DNA of 64,000 nt, taken from contig NZ_CP042305.1 in assembly GCF_007859675.1 (NCBI RefSeq), positions 3,224,001-3,288,000 on the forward strand. The letters are read 5' to 3'. A program made the translations under genes and the position numbers. Positions 48,987 through 57,831 of the stretch are shown here, piece by piece. Numbering within the stretch: the first letter of the stretch is position 1; every line of letters begins with the position of its first letter. Source of the DNA: Humibacter ginsenosidimutans (GTDB taxonomy: Bacteria; Actinomycetota; Actinomycetes; Actinomycetales; Microbacteriaceae). The notes beneath the pieces were generated by a model that saw only the letters and a list, made by a program, of their open reading frames with translations, was not told where the DNA came from and ran no database searches.

Positions 48987-50441
48987 TCACTTGGAGCTGC
49001 TCAGCAGCTCCAGAACCGGGTTGGCGACGAGTCCAACCACGACGGAGGTCACACCCAGAGCCACGGCGAGGATGATGCTTGCGGCTTCCGTTCGTGGCAT
49101 CCCCGTCGGCCCTGAGGGTTCCGAAGCCTCGGGGCCAACGTGATCTCGTTGGAACAGGACGAAGATCCACCGCAGGTAGTAGAAGACACTGGCCACGGTG
49201 TTGGCTGCCGCGAGTATTACGAGCCAACCCATTCCGGCGTCCAAGGCTGCTGTGAAGGCGGTCAGCTTGCCGACGAACACCGCGGTCGGCGGCGTTCCGA
49301 CCAGTCCGAGTAGGCAGACGATCAGGCTGAGCGCCACCCAGCGATGTCGCCGGAATAGGCCACGGTAGTCGTCGACGCCGCGTCGCGAGGCGAATGCGGC
49401 GACTACTGCGAACGCGCCCAGGTTGGTGACGGTGTAGGCGAGCAGGTAGTAGAGAAGGCTCGGAAGCGCCCGAGTGGGATGACCGTACGCCGCAATGATC
49501 ATCATGAGGTAGCCGACTTGACTGATCGTCGAATACGCCAGCAGCCTCCGGACGGTGCGTTGGAAGAAGGCTGCCAGATTGCCGAGCGTCATCGTGGCCG
49601 CGGCCAGAAGCGCGAGCATGAGCGACCAGTCCAGCGGCACGTTCGCGAAGGCATCCGTGCTGATGCGGAACAACGCGACGAGGGCGCCGATCTTCGGCAC
49701 GGTGGCGATGAACGCCGCGATCGGTGGTGTCGCGCCGTCGATCGCATCGGGCACCCAGAAATGGGCGGGAACCGAACCCGCCTTGAACAGCAGGCCGGCG
49801 GTCAACATGAGCATCCCGGTCGCGACGACTGCCGTCGGACCACGCGGCAGGCTTCGACTGAGCTCGCTGTAGACCGTGCTGCCGCCGGTCGCCAGCAACA
49901 GCACGACACCGGCCAGTAGCAGCAGACCGAACAGAGCACCCATAAGGTAGTACTTGAGCGTCGCCTCGGTGCCCAGGCGGTCCTTGGCGAATCCAACCAG
50001 CGCGTAGAGCGGAACACTGGCCAGCAGGTATCCGGCGGCGAGTACCAGCAGGTCGGTGGCGCCGGCCAGCACGATGGTGCCCAGCGCGGCGAGCAGCAAC
50101 AGCACGTGGAACTCGGACTCCCGCTTTGCAGCGGCAATCGAGCCGGACGCGAGCCCGATCACGATCGCGGTACCGACAAGAATGGCGAGGCGTGCAGCAT
50201 TCAGCGACACGTCGATCGTGTAGCTTCCCGCAGCGGTGGCCTCCGGCGCCCGCGTCATCGAGATGATCGTGGCGATCACGGCGACCAGGATGCCCAGCAG
50301 CGCGAGCGCCCGGACTACCCACTGCCGGTATCGGGGCAGCCAGCTGCCGGCCAGAAGGCCGAGGACCGCCGTCACGGCGATCGCGATCTCGGGCACGAAT
50401 GCGGTCAGGTCGATCTCCTGCCCGGACTGCATGCCGTTCAT
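48987..50441 (-). CDS. nuoN: Complex I-like subunit N (proton-conducting antiporter-like)
   Basis: This 484-residue protein has about 14 helices. Features are TEATLKYYLMGALFGLLLLA, LLFKAGSVPAHFWVPDAIDG (Lys/His of the antiporter site) and YSTISQVGYLMMI, as in NuoN. It is the last gene of the cluster; the start overlaps the downstream fragment of nuoM (ATGA). It differs from canonical NuoN only moderately, so it probably keeps a proton channel fold. Confidence 0.93.
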   Translation of the reverse strand: MNGMQSGQEIDLTAFVPEIAIAVTAVLGLLAGSWLPRYRQWVVRALALLGILVAVIATIISMTRAPEATAAGSYTIDVSLNAARLAILVGTAIVIGLASGSIAAAKRESEFHVLLLLAALGTIVLAGATDLLVLAAGYLLASVPLYALVGFAKDRLGTEATLKYYLMGALFGLLLLAGVVLLLATGGSTVYSELSRSLPRGPTAVVATGMLMLTAGLLFKAGSVPAHFWVPDAIDGATPPIAAFIATVPKIGALVALFRISTDAFANVPLDWSLMLALLAAATMTLGNLAAFFQRTVRRLLAYSTISQVGYLMMIIAAYGHPTRALPSLLYYLLAYTVTNLGAFAVVAAFASRRGVDDYRGLFRRHRWVALSLIVCLLGLVGTPPTAVFVGKLTAFTAALDAGMGWLVILAAANTVASVFYYLRWIFVLFQRDHVGPEASEPSGPTGMPRTEAASIILAVALGVTSVVVGLVANPVLELLSSSK

Positions 50442-50578
50442 CCACCCACCAGGGCGACCAGTGCGCGGGCTGCCGGATCGATGACGTGCAAGAGGAACGC
50501 GGGCAGGATGCCGATCACGACGGACAGCGCGAGTAGCGGTGCGACGGCGAAGAACTCCCGGGAGAAGACATCTTTCAT
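50438..50578 (-). pseudogene. nuoM: C-terminal fragment of nuoM (out of frame)
   Basis: This fragment encodes MKDVFSREFFAVAPLLALSV and ends VIDPAARALVALVGG, 46 residues that match the last helix of NuoM. It starts inside the stop of the upstream nuoM frame. Adding one C in the C8 tract at 50587-50594 (minus strand) joins it to that frame exactly. So it is the lost end of nuoM after a frameshift, or a sequencing error. Confidence 0.8.
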
Positions 50579-51963
50579 GGATGCTTGGGGGGGGCGGGAG
50601 GTGCTTCGTCATGTGATCGCTGGCCCGCGCCCAAGAAGATGCGCTGGAACATGCGGAGCAGAAGCGCCGCGGTGATGACGATCCCGATCACGGACAGAGC
50701 CGTCGGAACCGGCGCGGAGCCCAGGCTGCCGGTGAAGATCTGGAACTCGGCGATGAATCCGGAGAACCCGGGCAGACCGAGCGACCCGAACACGGCCACC
50801 GCCATCAAGCCGGTGAAGACCGGCACAGTTTTCGCCAAGCCCCCGTATGCACCGATGTCGTACGTGCCGCCACGGGCATACAGAACTCCGGCGAGTAGGA
50901 AAAGCGCGCCGGTGAGGAGCCCGTGGCTGACCATCTGGGTCACCGCCCCACTGACCGCGAGGGCGGATGCTTGCACGTTGGACCCGGTTGCCAGTCCCGC
51001 GGCCCCGAGCCCGAGGATGATGTATCCCATGTGGTTGACGGAGGTGTAGGCGATCATCCGTTTCAGGTTCGTCTGCGCCAGAGCGACCAGCGCGCCGTAC
51101 AGCACCGAGACCACACCGACGATCACGAAGACCAAGGCGTAGTCGCGCCACGCCTGCGGCAGGATCGGCATCGCGATCCGCACGAAGCCGTAGGTGCCCA
51201 TCTTCAGCAGGATTCCGGCCAGGATCACCGAGCCGGCAGTGGGCGCCTCGGTGTGCGCCGGGGGCAACCAGGTATGGAACGGCACGGTCGGGGTCTTGAC
51301 GGCCAAGCCGAGGCTGATGGCGAACAGGATGATTCCCGCGACCACGGGATCGCCCTTCAACGGATCCTGGTGCACGAGTTGCACCATGTCGAACGTGTGT
51401 GGGGTGCTCGCCAGGTACAACCCGATGAAACCCAGCAGCAGTGCAAGCGAGCCGACGAACGTGTAGAGGAAGAACTGCAGAGCCGCGCGCGCCGCACCGG
51501 GATGACCCCAGCCGGCGATGATGAAGTACATCGCCACGATCGAGAGGTCGAAAAAGACGAAGAACACCAGCAGGTCGAGAGAGACGAACAGGCCCAGCGA
51601 CACGGTCTGCAGGAAGAGGAAGAGGATCACCCAGGAGCGTGTGCGCCGCTGCTCGCGCAGCGAGTAGACCGCGCAGGCCAGGAAAAGCACTCCGGTGAGC
51701 GCAACTATGGGCAGTGAGAAGCCGTCGACCGCGATGTGGTATCCCGAGCCCAGCATCGGCAGCCACCGGACGTTCTCTTCGTAGCCGAAGCCCGTGCCTG
51801 TGCCGACGATGTAGCCGGTCCACGCCACGATGATCAGCGCCAGGTCGACGGCCGAGGTCGCAACCCAGATCCACGGGAAGAGCCGAACGCGCTTTCGGGG
51901 CACGAACAGCAGAAGCGCCGCGACGATCGCGGGCAGGAACACGATGATCGAGAGCACGGTCAC
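50575..51963 (-). CDS. nuoM: Complex I-like subunit M, C-terminally frameshifted
   Basis: The 462-residue frame has about 13 helices. VLSIIVFLPAIVAALLLFVP starts the fold, PTVPFHTWLPPAHTEAPTAG is the antiporter helix with Lys/His, and YTSVNHMGYIILGLGAA follows. The start GTG overlaps the nuoL stop. The frame ends early after APPAPPKHP, just past a C8 tract; the normal C-terminal helix is found in another frame at 50438-50578. The repaired length would be about 508 residues, normal for NuoM. Confidence 0.88.
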   Translation of the reverse strand: MTVLSIIVFLPAIVAALLLFVPRKRVRLFPWIWVATSAVDLALIIVAWTGYIVGTGTGFGYEENVRWLPMLGSGYHIAVDGFSLPIVALTGVLFLACAVYSLREQRRTRSWVILFLFLQTVSLGLFVSLDLLVFFVFFDLSIVAMYFIIAGWGHPGAARAALQFFLYTFVGSLALLLGFIGLYLASTPHTFDMVQLVHQDPLKGDPVVAGIILFAISLGLAVKTPTVPFHTWLPPAHTEAPTAGSVILAGILLKMGTYGFVRIAMPILPQAWRDYALVFVIVGVVSVLYGALVALAQTNLKRMIAYTSVNHMGYIILGLGAAGLATGSNVQASALAVSGAVTQMVSHGLLTGALFLLAGVLYARGGTYDIGAYGGLAKTVPVFTGLMAVAVFGSLGLPGFSGFIAEFQIFTGSLGSAPVPTALSVIGIVITAALLLRMFQRIFLGAGQRSHDEAPPAPPKHP

Positions 51964-53819
51964 CTCATCAGAATGAACACTGCGACGAGCACGGCCATGC
52001 CGACGATCGCCTGGTCGTAGTACTGATGCAGCAGGCCGGTTTGCGGGCGCACTGCAGCGGTAGCAAGTCTCCGAGCGCCATCGGCGACAAATGCGACGGC
52101 GGCGGCTATCGCCCACTCGAGGCGGGCGTTGACGACGCGGGAGAGCCGAAGCACGGCGCTGCCGACCGTAGTCACGGCCTGACTGAGAACGCGGTCGTCG
52201 AACCGGGAGCACCACGCGGACAATGCGCGGATCGGACGCACGACGATCACGTCGATGCCGGCTTCCATTTTGAGCCAGTCGCGCAGCCAAGCGGTATCGG
52301 CGACGAGTTCGTCGCTGCGAGTCAGACGTCGGTGCTGCCACCAGACAACGAGAACGATGACGGTGACGGCGAGCGTGGCCGACATCGCGAACTCCCAGGG
52401 GGGCGATGTGGGTGCGTCCGGCGTGCCGAGCGTTCTCGACCACGCTGCGGCAAGTGGGGGCACCCCCAACACGCCGAGCACGGTGGCCGCGATGGCCAGC
52501 GCGGGCAACGGCAGTAGCTCGCTGACCGGTATCCGCCCCGCACGGACATCGAGCGGAGCCACCGACGCCGGTCGAGTCCAGATGACCGCCAGGGCCTTCG
52601 CCGAATAGGCTGCGCTCAGCGCCGCAGCCGCCAGGCCGACGGTGTAGAGCGCCGTAGATGCTGGCAGGGCCGCACTGAGGATCTGGTCTTTGGCCACCCA
52701 GATCGACAGCGGCGGAAGCCCGCCGAGAGCCAGCGCCCCGACCGTGAACGTGATACCGGCGACCGGGTGGGTGCGTGCTGCGCCACGCAGACGCAGCAGA
52801 TTCTTCGTGCCGAGCGCGGCCAACCAGGCACCTGCGACAAGGAACAGCAGGCTCTTCACGGCGGCATGGGCGACGAACTACGTTGCGCCGCCTGCGACGC
52901 CGCCGACGCCGGCGGCCAGCACGATGAAGCCGATCTGGGAACAGGTCGAAGCGGCCAGCAGCTGCTTCAGATCACGCTGTGCGACGGCAACAGCGCCCAG
53001 CAGCAGTGCAGTCAGCGCGCCGATCCACGCCACCACCGGCCCGAGCCACCCGGTCGCCGTGATGCCGGGCTCGATGCGCAGCAGAAGATATCCGCCGGCG
53101 GCGACCATTGCAGCCGAGTGCAGCAGCGCGGAGACCGGGGAAGGGCCGGCCATCGCATGCGACAGCCAGAAGCTGAACGGTAACTGTGCCGACTTGCCCA
53201 GCGCCGCCAGCGCAAGACCGGCGAGGGCGATGTCGCGCCAGCCACCGGCAACCTCATCAAGGCGCGCCAGGTTGAGACCGGCCGCTCCGGCCGCTAGCGC
53301 CGCCCCGGCGGCAACGTACATTCCGACATCCGCCGACCGGGTCGTGATGAACGCGATCAGCCCGGATCGCGCCTTTCCCGGTTCGCTCCACCAGAACCCG
53401 ATCAGCGCATATGAGGTAGCGCCCATGATCTCCCACGCGGCGAGCAACGTGAAGATATTCACCGCCGTCACCGTGACGAACATGGCGGCAACGAAAAGCA
53501 GCATCGTGCCGAAGAACCGCGACCGCGCCTCGCCGCGCCCGATGTCGCCGCACGCGAAGACGACCACGGCCAGGAACACAGCCGCGACCGTGACCATCGC
53601 GATCGCCGCGAGTCCGTCCACGGCCACTGCACCTGGGATGGAGTTCAGCGCCGTCACCTCAGCGCTCGGCCGGGCGATCGCCGCGACGATCGCGAGGCCG
53701 AGATCGATCACGGCGACCGCTACTGCGATGGCCGGTGCGGCGGCATCCGTTCGACGGCCGCGCAGCAGGAGCACGACCGCTGCCGCCGCAGGCAGCATCA
53801 CCAGGAGAACGAGGGGCAC
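51960..53819 (-). pseudogene. nuoL: Complex I-like subunit L interrupted by in-frame TAG
   Basis: The single frame from GTG 53819 to the stop at 51960 encodes a NuoL-like protein of about 619 residues. Motifs are NIFTLLAAWEIMGATSYALI, LGKSAQLPFSFWLSHAMAGP and ASTCSQIGFIVLAAGVGG. Codon 314 (52880-52878) is TAG, between VAGGAT and FVAHAAVKSLLFLVAG, where NuoL proteins normally have an aromatic or similar residue before the conserved His. Only one base change is needed for an amber. The second part has no ribosome site of its own. Confidence 0.9.
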
Positions 53820-53825
53820 GGCGCG

Positions 53826-54131
53826 TCATCCCTTCAGGTCGGATGCCGAGTCGACCATGTCCACGTCTCTGGCGCGGAAGATGGCGGTGGTCACCGCGAA
53901 GCCCATACCCATTTCGACGGCCATCGCGGTCATCGCGACGAGCACCACCGTCTGCGCGTCGGGACTGCCTGGCACGATGAAGTACCAGACGGCGGCCGCC
54001 GCGACGATGACGCCGTTGATGGCGAGCTCGATCCCCATCATGATCATCACGATCGACTGCTGGCTGAGCAGCCCGTACAGGCCCACCGCGAACAAGCCGG
54101 CCGCCAGGATCAGATACAGCGAAAGGATCAT
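53826..54131 (-). CDS. nuoK: Complex I-like subunit K
   Basis: This 101-residue protein has three helices and IVMIMMGIELAINGVIVAAA, with the conserved Glu of NuoK in the MGIEL segment, and a second acidic position in AMAVEMGMG. The start overlaps the nuoJ stop by 4 nt. Confidence 0.94.
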   Translation of the reverse strand: MILSLYLILAAGLFAVGLYGLLSQQSIVMIMMGIELAINGVIVAAAAVWYFIVPGSPDAQTVVLVAMTAMAVEMGMGFAVTTAIFRARDVDMVDSASDLKG

Positions 54132-54715
54132 CGTTGCAGCCCGCCTCGCCGGCGACCGCCGAGTCCGCCTTGAACGGGGTCTTGCGGCGGTCGGACACGC
54201 AGATCATCGCCATACCTGTCGTATCGTCCACGGGCCGAAGCGAGGACGATCGCGGAAACCATCGTCGCGAAGAGCACGAGCCCGATGATCACCATGACGA
54301 GCATGTGCGGGCCCATCACATCCAGCCCCAGGGCCTTCGTCGGATCGGCGTTCGAGCGTCGTCCCCCGTGCGGCCATGGCGTGACCGTTGCGCCGACCGC
54401 GAGAACCACGAACACTACGGCAGCGACGATCGTCGAGACACGGTTGTTGTGCACCATCTTCATCGGCATCAGGCCGGCAGGGTTCATCATGTACATGAGC
54501 ATGAAGACGACCATGATCATCATCTCCATGACCATCATCAGGATGACCAGCACACCGAGGTAGGTCAGGCCCAGCAACAGAATCGGGACCGCTGCCAGCA
54601 CGAACGAGGCGAGCAGTGCGAACGTGGCCCGTGCCATCGAAGCGACACGGAACACCGTGATGCCCGCGGCAATGGATCCTACCGAGCACACCCCGAAGGC
54701 AATCGCATCCATCAC
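54128..54715 (-). CDS. nuoJ: Complex I-like subunit J with Met-rich helix
   Basis: This 195-residue protein has five helices. LLGLTYLGVLVILMMVMEMM is the NuoJ core (Y-x-G-x-V). Residues about 60-87 hold 13 methionines in 28 positions, which is unusual and could bind Cu(I). The start is GTG 54715 or ATG 54712. The C-terminus is Arg/Gly-rich. Confidence 0.9.
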   Translation of the reverse strand: MMDAIAFGVCSVGSIAAGITVFRVASMARATFALLASFVLAAVPILLLGLTYLGVLVILMMVMEMMIMVVFMLMYMMNPAGLMPMKMVHNNRVSTIVAAVVFVVLAVGATVTPWPHGGRRSNADPTKALGLDVMGPHMLVMVIIGLVLFATMVSAIVLASARGRYDRYGDDLRVRPPQDPVQGGLGGRRRGGLQR

Positions 54716-54722
54716 GGCCGCA

Positions 54723-55649
54723 TCACATCCATCCCACGAGTACGAAAATCGATACCGCGAGGGCCTGCACGATCGTTGCTGGCAGCAGCACCATCCAACT
54801 GATCTCGGCGAACCGTTCCATCCGGATCGGCGGCATGCGGTGCCCCACCCAGACCAGTACCGCCAGTACCGCCGCCGTCTTGATGAGAAGCCAAGCCCAA
54901 CCAGGCAACAATGGCCCGGCCTCGCCGCCGAGGAAGAACGGCACCGCCATCGCGCTGCCGACGGTCAACAGCAGGTACCGGCCGCCGCAGAACGCCAGCC
55001 GATCGACACCAGAGAGCTGCGAGGCCGCTCCGCCGACGATGTCGCGACCCACTGACTGGTCGAATGGGCCCCAGAACGAGAATCCCATGATCGAGATCAG
55101 ATACACGATGAAGGCGGCCGGCATCGTCAACGCGAACCACAACTGCCCGTGCTGTGCGGCAGCGATCTGGTTGACCTGCAGGGAGTTCGCGCCCACGGCC
55201 ACCGTGATCAGGGCGAACATGTGTGGCAACTCGTAGCTGAGACCCTGGGCGAGGAACCTGTTCGCACCGATCACACCCCACGGTGCGTTCGAACCCCACC
55301 CGACCATCCAAACCGCAGCCCACGCGAGCACCTCCATCGCGTTGAACCAGACGACGCCGACGGAGAGATCGCTGATCGCATGAGCACCGAGCGGCACGAC
55401 CAGCACGGCCATGATTGCGGCCAGAGGCAGAAGGGCGGAACCGATCCGCGCAAGCGCCCTGTCGGAACCCACGACGACGCTGCGCTGAGCCACTAGCAGC
55501 CGCGCTCCTTCACGGGTCGGCGCCGACCATGCCGCGGCGAGCCGCGCTCCGCTGGCCCGGTGTCGCAGCAGAACAGACGCCGAGGCCGCGGCATACGAGA
55601 AGCCGCCGAGCAAGCTCACGGCGATCAGCGCGTTCCACGGCGACGTCAC
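54723..55649 (-). CDS. nuoH: Complex I-like subunit H
   Basis: This 308-residue protein has eight helices. GWGSNAPWGVIGANRFLAQG and SYELPHMFALI match the quinone-site loop of NuoH. PPIRMERFAEISWMVLLPAT is the C-terminal motif. The start is GTG overlapping the NuoB/D-like stop. It is shorter and more divergent than respiratory NuoH. Confidence 0.9.
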   Translation of the reverse strand: MTSPWNALIAVSLLGGFSYAAASASVLLRHRASGARLAAAWSAPTREGARLLVAQRSVVVGSDRALARIGSALLPLAAIMAVLVVPLGAHAISDLSVGVVWFNAMEVLAWAAVWMVGWGSNAPWGVIGANRFLAQGLSYELPHMFALITVAVGANSLQVNQIAAAQHGQLWFALTMPAAFIVYLISIMGFSFWGPFDQSVGRDIVGGAASQLSGVDRLAFCGGRYLLLTVGSAMAVPFFLGGEAGPLLPGWAWLLIKTAAVLAVLVWVGHRMPPIRMERFAEISWMVLLPATIVQALAVSIFVLVGWM

Positions 55650-56839
55650 GATCCCGACCCGTCGGCAGGCATGCGCGCGGACGCGTCGAGTTCGTGCAGC
55701 GTCTCCAGGTCAGGGTCGAAGGAGGCGACGATCAACCGCCCGCCGGCGAATTCCTGGCCGATGAGCAGGGACGGCAGCATCCGGACAACGGCTCGTGCAC
55801 CCTCTGCGCGCTGCGACCCCCAAGTCGCATCCGCGGGCCCGTCCGCATCCCGGGCCTTGATCGCGGCAGCAATCTCGTCGAGCCAGCGCATAGACCGTGA
55901 GTACGCGTCGCCGCGGAGTCCTACAGGCGCGTCGGGGCCGAGTTCTCCGAGCCCGCTTATCGACCAGCGAAGCGTGTGCGATCGACGCACCGTTCGCATC
56001 CATCGAACGAAACGAGGATGCGCGGTCGAAGGCGCGGATGCCAACAGTTCGTCCCGGAGCAGGCGGCCGGTCATGGCTGCGCTTCGCCACCCGGCGACGC
56101 TCAGGAAGCGCTGCAGGGAGTCCGCCGCGGCCGCAGCGTGAACCCGGATGGGGTCGAGGGCGTCGCGTTCTGCCTCCAGCCAGAACGATGATCCGACCGG
56201 AAGCCCGATCGCCTCTGTCTCTGCCTCCTGCACGACATCGCCCTGAAGCACGAGCCGCACGATGAGCCCGGTGGGCCAGTCCGGCAGCGCGGGTCCGAGA
56301 GCGACATGCAATCGATCGAGTTTCAGTCCGTCGCGGTCACTCCCGCGGTCGGCCATCGGGATCCCGCCAGGCACGTCCATGCTCATGCTCATGTCGCCGT
56401 GATCCATGTCGCCCATGCCACCGCGATCCATGTCGCCCATGTCGCCGTGGTCGGTGCCGCCCATGTCCATCTCATGACCGCCGGTCTCGCGGTCGTGGAA
56501 GTGTTCGTGGCGTTCAGCATCCTCCCGCAGTGCGGCCACGTCGCGCAGAGCCGCCTGAGCATCGTCGAGCTGCTGGGCAAGCGTACGCGCGGTAGTCACC
56601 TGGACGTATGCGCGAGGGCACGGCACCTGCCGCCAGATCTGCTCGGTTGAGTCAGCGAGGAAGCTACCGTCGCCGCCGCAGACGACCAGGATGTCCGTGT
56701 TCGCCGGGGTGAGCGCCTCGACCCAGCCCCGCGCCCGCGTCTCCCGCTCGATCGCCAATCGCAGGGCCGACGAACCCGGAGCGCTCACCACGAATATTCG
56801 AGGAACGGGCAGCCTGAGCAGGACAGCGGTCAGGTCCAC
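55646..56839 (-). CDS. NuoB/NuoD-like fusion with His/Met/Asp-rich linker
   Basis: This 397-residue soluble protein has three parts. The N-terminal part (about 1-105) resembles NuoB (DILVVCGGDGSFLADSTEQI, WRQVPCPRAYVQV) but lacks the tandem Cys and the other [4Fe-4S] ligands. The linker (about 111-158) is rich in His, Met and Asp with tandem repeats (GDMGDMDRGGMGDMDHGDM). The C-terminal part (about 168-397) resembles NuoD/hydrogenase large subunit (LDRLHVALGPALPDWPTGLI, VRLVLQGDVVQEAE) without catalytic residues. It probably caps the Nuo-like membrane arm. The metal role of the linker is an inference. The start is GTG inside the end of nuoA. Confidence 0.75.
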   Translation of the reverse strand: MDLTAVLLRLPVPRIFVVSAPGSSALRLAIERETRARGWVEALTPANTDILVVCGGDGSFLADSTEQIWRQVPCPRAYVQVTTARTLAQQLDDAQAALRDVAALREDAERHEHFHDRETGGHEMDMGGTDHGDMGDMDRGGMGDMDHGDMSMSMDVPGGIPMADRGSDRDGLKLDRLHVALGPALPDWPTGLIVRLVLQGDVVQEAETEAIGLPVGSSFWLEAERDALDPIRVHAAAAADSLQRFLSVAGWRSAAMTGRLLRDELLASAPSTAHPRFVRWMRTVRRSHTLRWSISGLGELGPDAPVGLRGDAYSRSMRWLDEIAAAIKARDADGPADATWGSQRAEGARAVVRMLPSLLIGQEFAGGRLIVASFDPDLETLHELDASARMPADGSGS

Positions 56840-57159
56840 CTGAACACGCCCTCACGCCATGCGTAGATGACCGCGGCCACCAGAACGGCCAGAAACGCGA
56901 ACATTTCCACGACGGATCCGGCACCGGTTTCACGCACGACGAGAACCCAGGGATACATGAACACCATCTCCATGTCGAAGACCACGAAGACGATCGCAAT
57001 CAGATACCAGCGCACATGGAACCGTGAGACAGCGTGCTCTCTCACGGGAAGACCCGACATGAAGGCTTCGCGGCACAGAACGCGGTGCGAGATCCGCACC
57101 CCGGAGGAGAGGCCATAGAGGACGAGCAGGAGAAGCACCGCCACACCAAGTAGCACCAT
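56830..57159 (-). CDS. nuoA: Complex I-like subunit A
   Basis: This 109-residue protein has three helices and the NuoA pattern RFHVRWYLIAIVFVVFDMEM (the conserved F-D-x-E) then VFMYPWVLVV. The usual Cys of the A-D switch loop is not in place. It is the first gene of the cluster. GAGGAG precedes the ATG at 57159, and a CsoR-like box lies 49 nt upstream. Confidence 0.93.
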   Translation of the reverse strand: MVLLGVAVLLLLVLYGLSSGVRISHRVLCREAFMSGLPVREHAVSRFHVRWYLIAIVFVVFDMEMVFMYPWVLVVRETGAGSVVEMFAFLAVLVAAVIYAWREGVFRWT

Positions 57160-57207
57160 CGTGTCTCCTCGTGTCAGGCCGCCATGGATACAGCGCGCCA
57201 TCGACCT

Positions 57208-57224
57208 ATACCCAGGCAGGGTAT
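57208..57224. promoter_or_regulatory. CsoR-like copper operator before nuoA
   Basis: ATACCCAGGCAGGGTAT is a perfect 5-7-5 dyad, 49 nt before the nuoA start. It is the best of the four such boxes in the window and links the Nuo-like cluster to copper control. Confidence 0.6.
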
Positions 57225-57315
57225 CAGGGGCTATTCACGTGGAATAGGGCTTGTTCGTGCCGGTGAGGGCACTCGGTCCGCGACCACGGTCACCCGGAGG
57301 AATGGATCTCGCCAG

Positions 57316-57831
57316 CTACTCCCAGGGGAGTCGCTCACCGTGCGCGACGGGGTCGAGCGGGATGATGATCACCGGGTGGTGCTGCCGATGTGCCAAGTGC
57401 ACGGCGACGGAACCGTTGAAGAACTCGTGCGCTGTGGTTCGAAGTCCTCGTTTGCGTGTGCCGACCACGATGGCGACCGCGTCCAGTTCGTGGGCGAGGC
57501 GGGCCAGTTCGTGCGCGGGGTCGCCGGCGAGCGCGCGCAGACTCCAGGTGACGTCGGTGGGTTCCAGCAGATGGCGAAGGTGCTCGGCGAACTCGGAGTC
57601 GAACTCCTCGGTGATCGGCTCGTCCGAGTCCGGGTCGATGGCGAACGCGGAGACGCTGCCATCCGGGTTGCGCCCGGTCGTGTAGCGGGTGGGGTCCACG
57701 GTGGCGAGCACGAGGGAGGCGCCGAGCAGTTCGGCGAAGCGGATCGCCTGCCGCACGACGTCGTCCGGTTGCTCGCGCACCACGCCGACGATCAGTGTCG
57801 GTCGGCCTGATGCCCTTTCGTCATCTGGCAT
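57316..57831 (-). CDS. Universal stress protein (UspA family)
   Basis: This 171-residue protein is a single Usp domain: TLIVGVVREQPDDVVRQAIR, then LDAVAIVVGTRKRGLRTTAH and FFNGSVAVHLAHRQHHPVII (the G-x2-G-x9-G(S) ATP-binding loop). The start MPDDERAS at 57831 has GAGGAA upstream. Its place in the metal island suggests a stress role. Confidence 0.9.
   Translation of the reverse strand: MPDDERASGRPTLIVGVVREQPDDVVRQAIRFAELLGASLVLATVDPTRYTTGRNPDGSVSAFAIDPDSDEPITEEFDSEFAEHLRHLLEPTDVTWSLRALAGDPAHELARLAHELDAVAIVVGTRKRGLRTTAHEFFNGSVAVHLAHRQHHPVIIIPLDPVAHGERLPWE

Noticed and set aside
52878..52880. Recoding of the nuoL TAG as pyrrolysine or programmed readthrough
   Set aside because: No pyl genes or readthrough context are visible, and a second lesion in nuoM makes mutation or sequence error simpler.
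35599..57224. A csoR gene for the copper boxes
   Set aside because: No short helical Cys-His-Cys CsoR protein is encoded in the window; the regulators present are LacI, MarR, Lrp, PadR and ArsR types.
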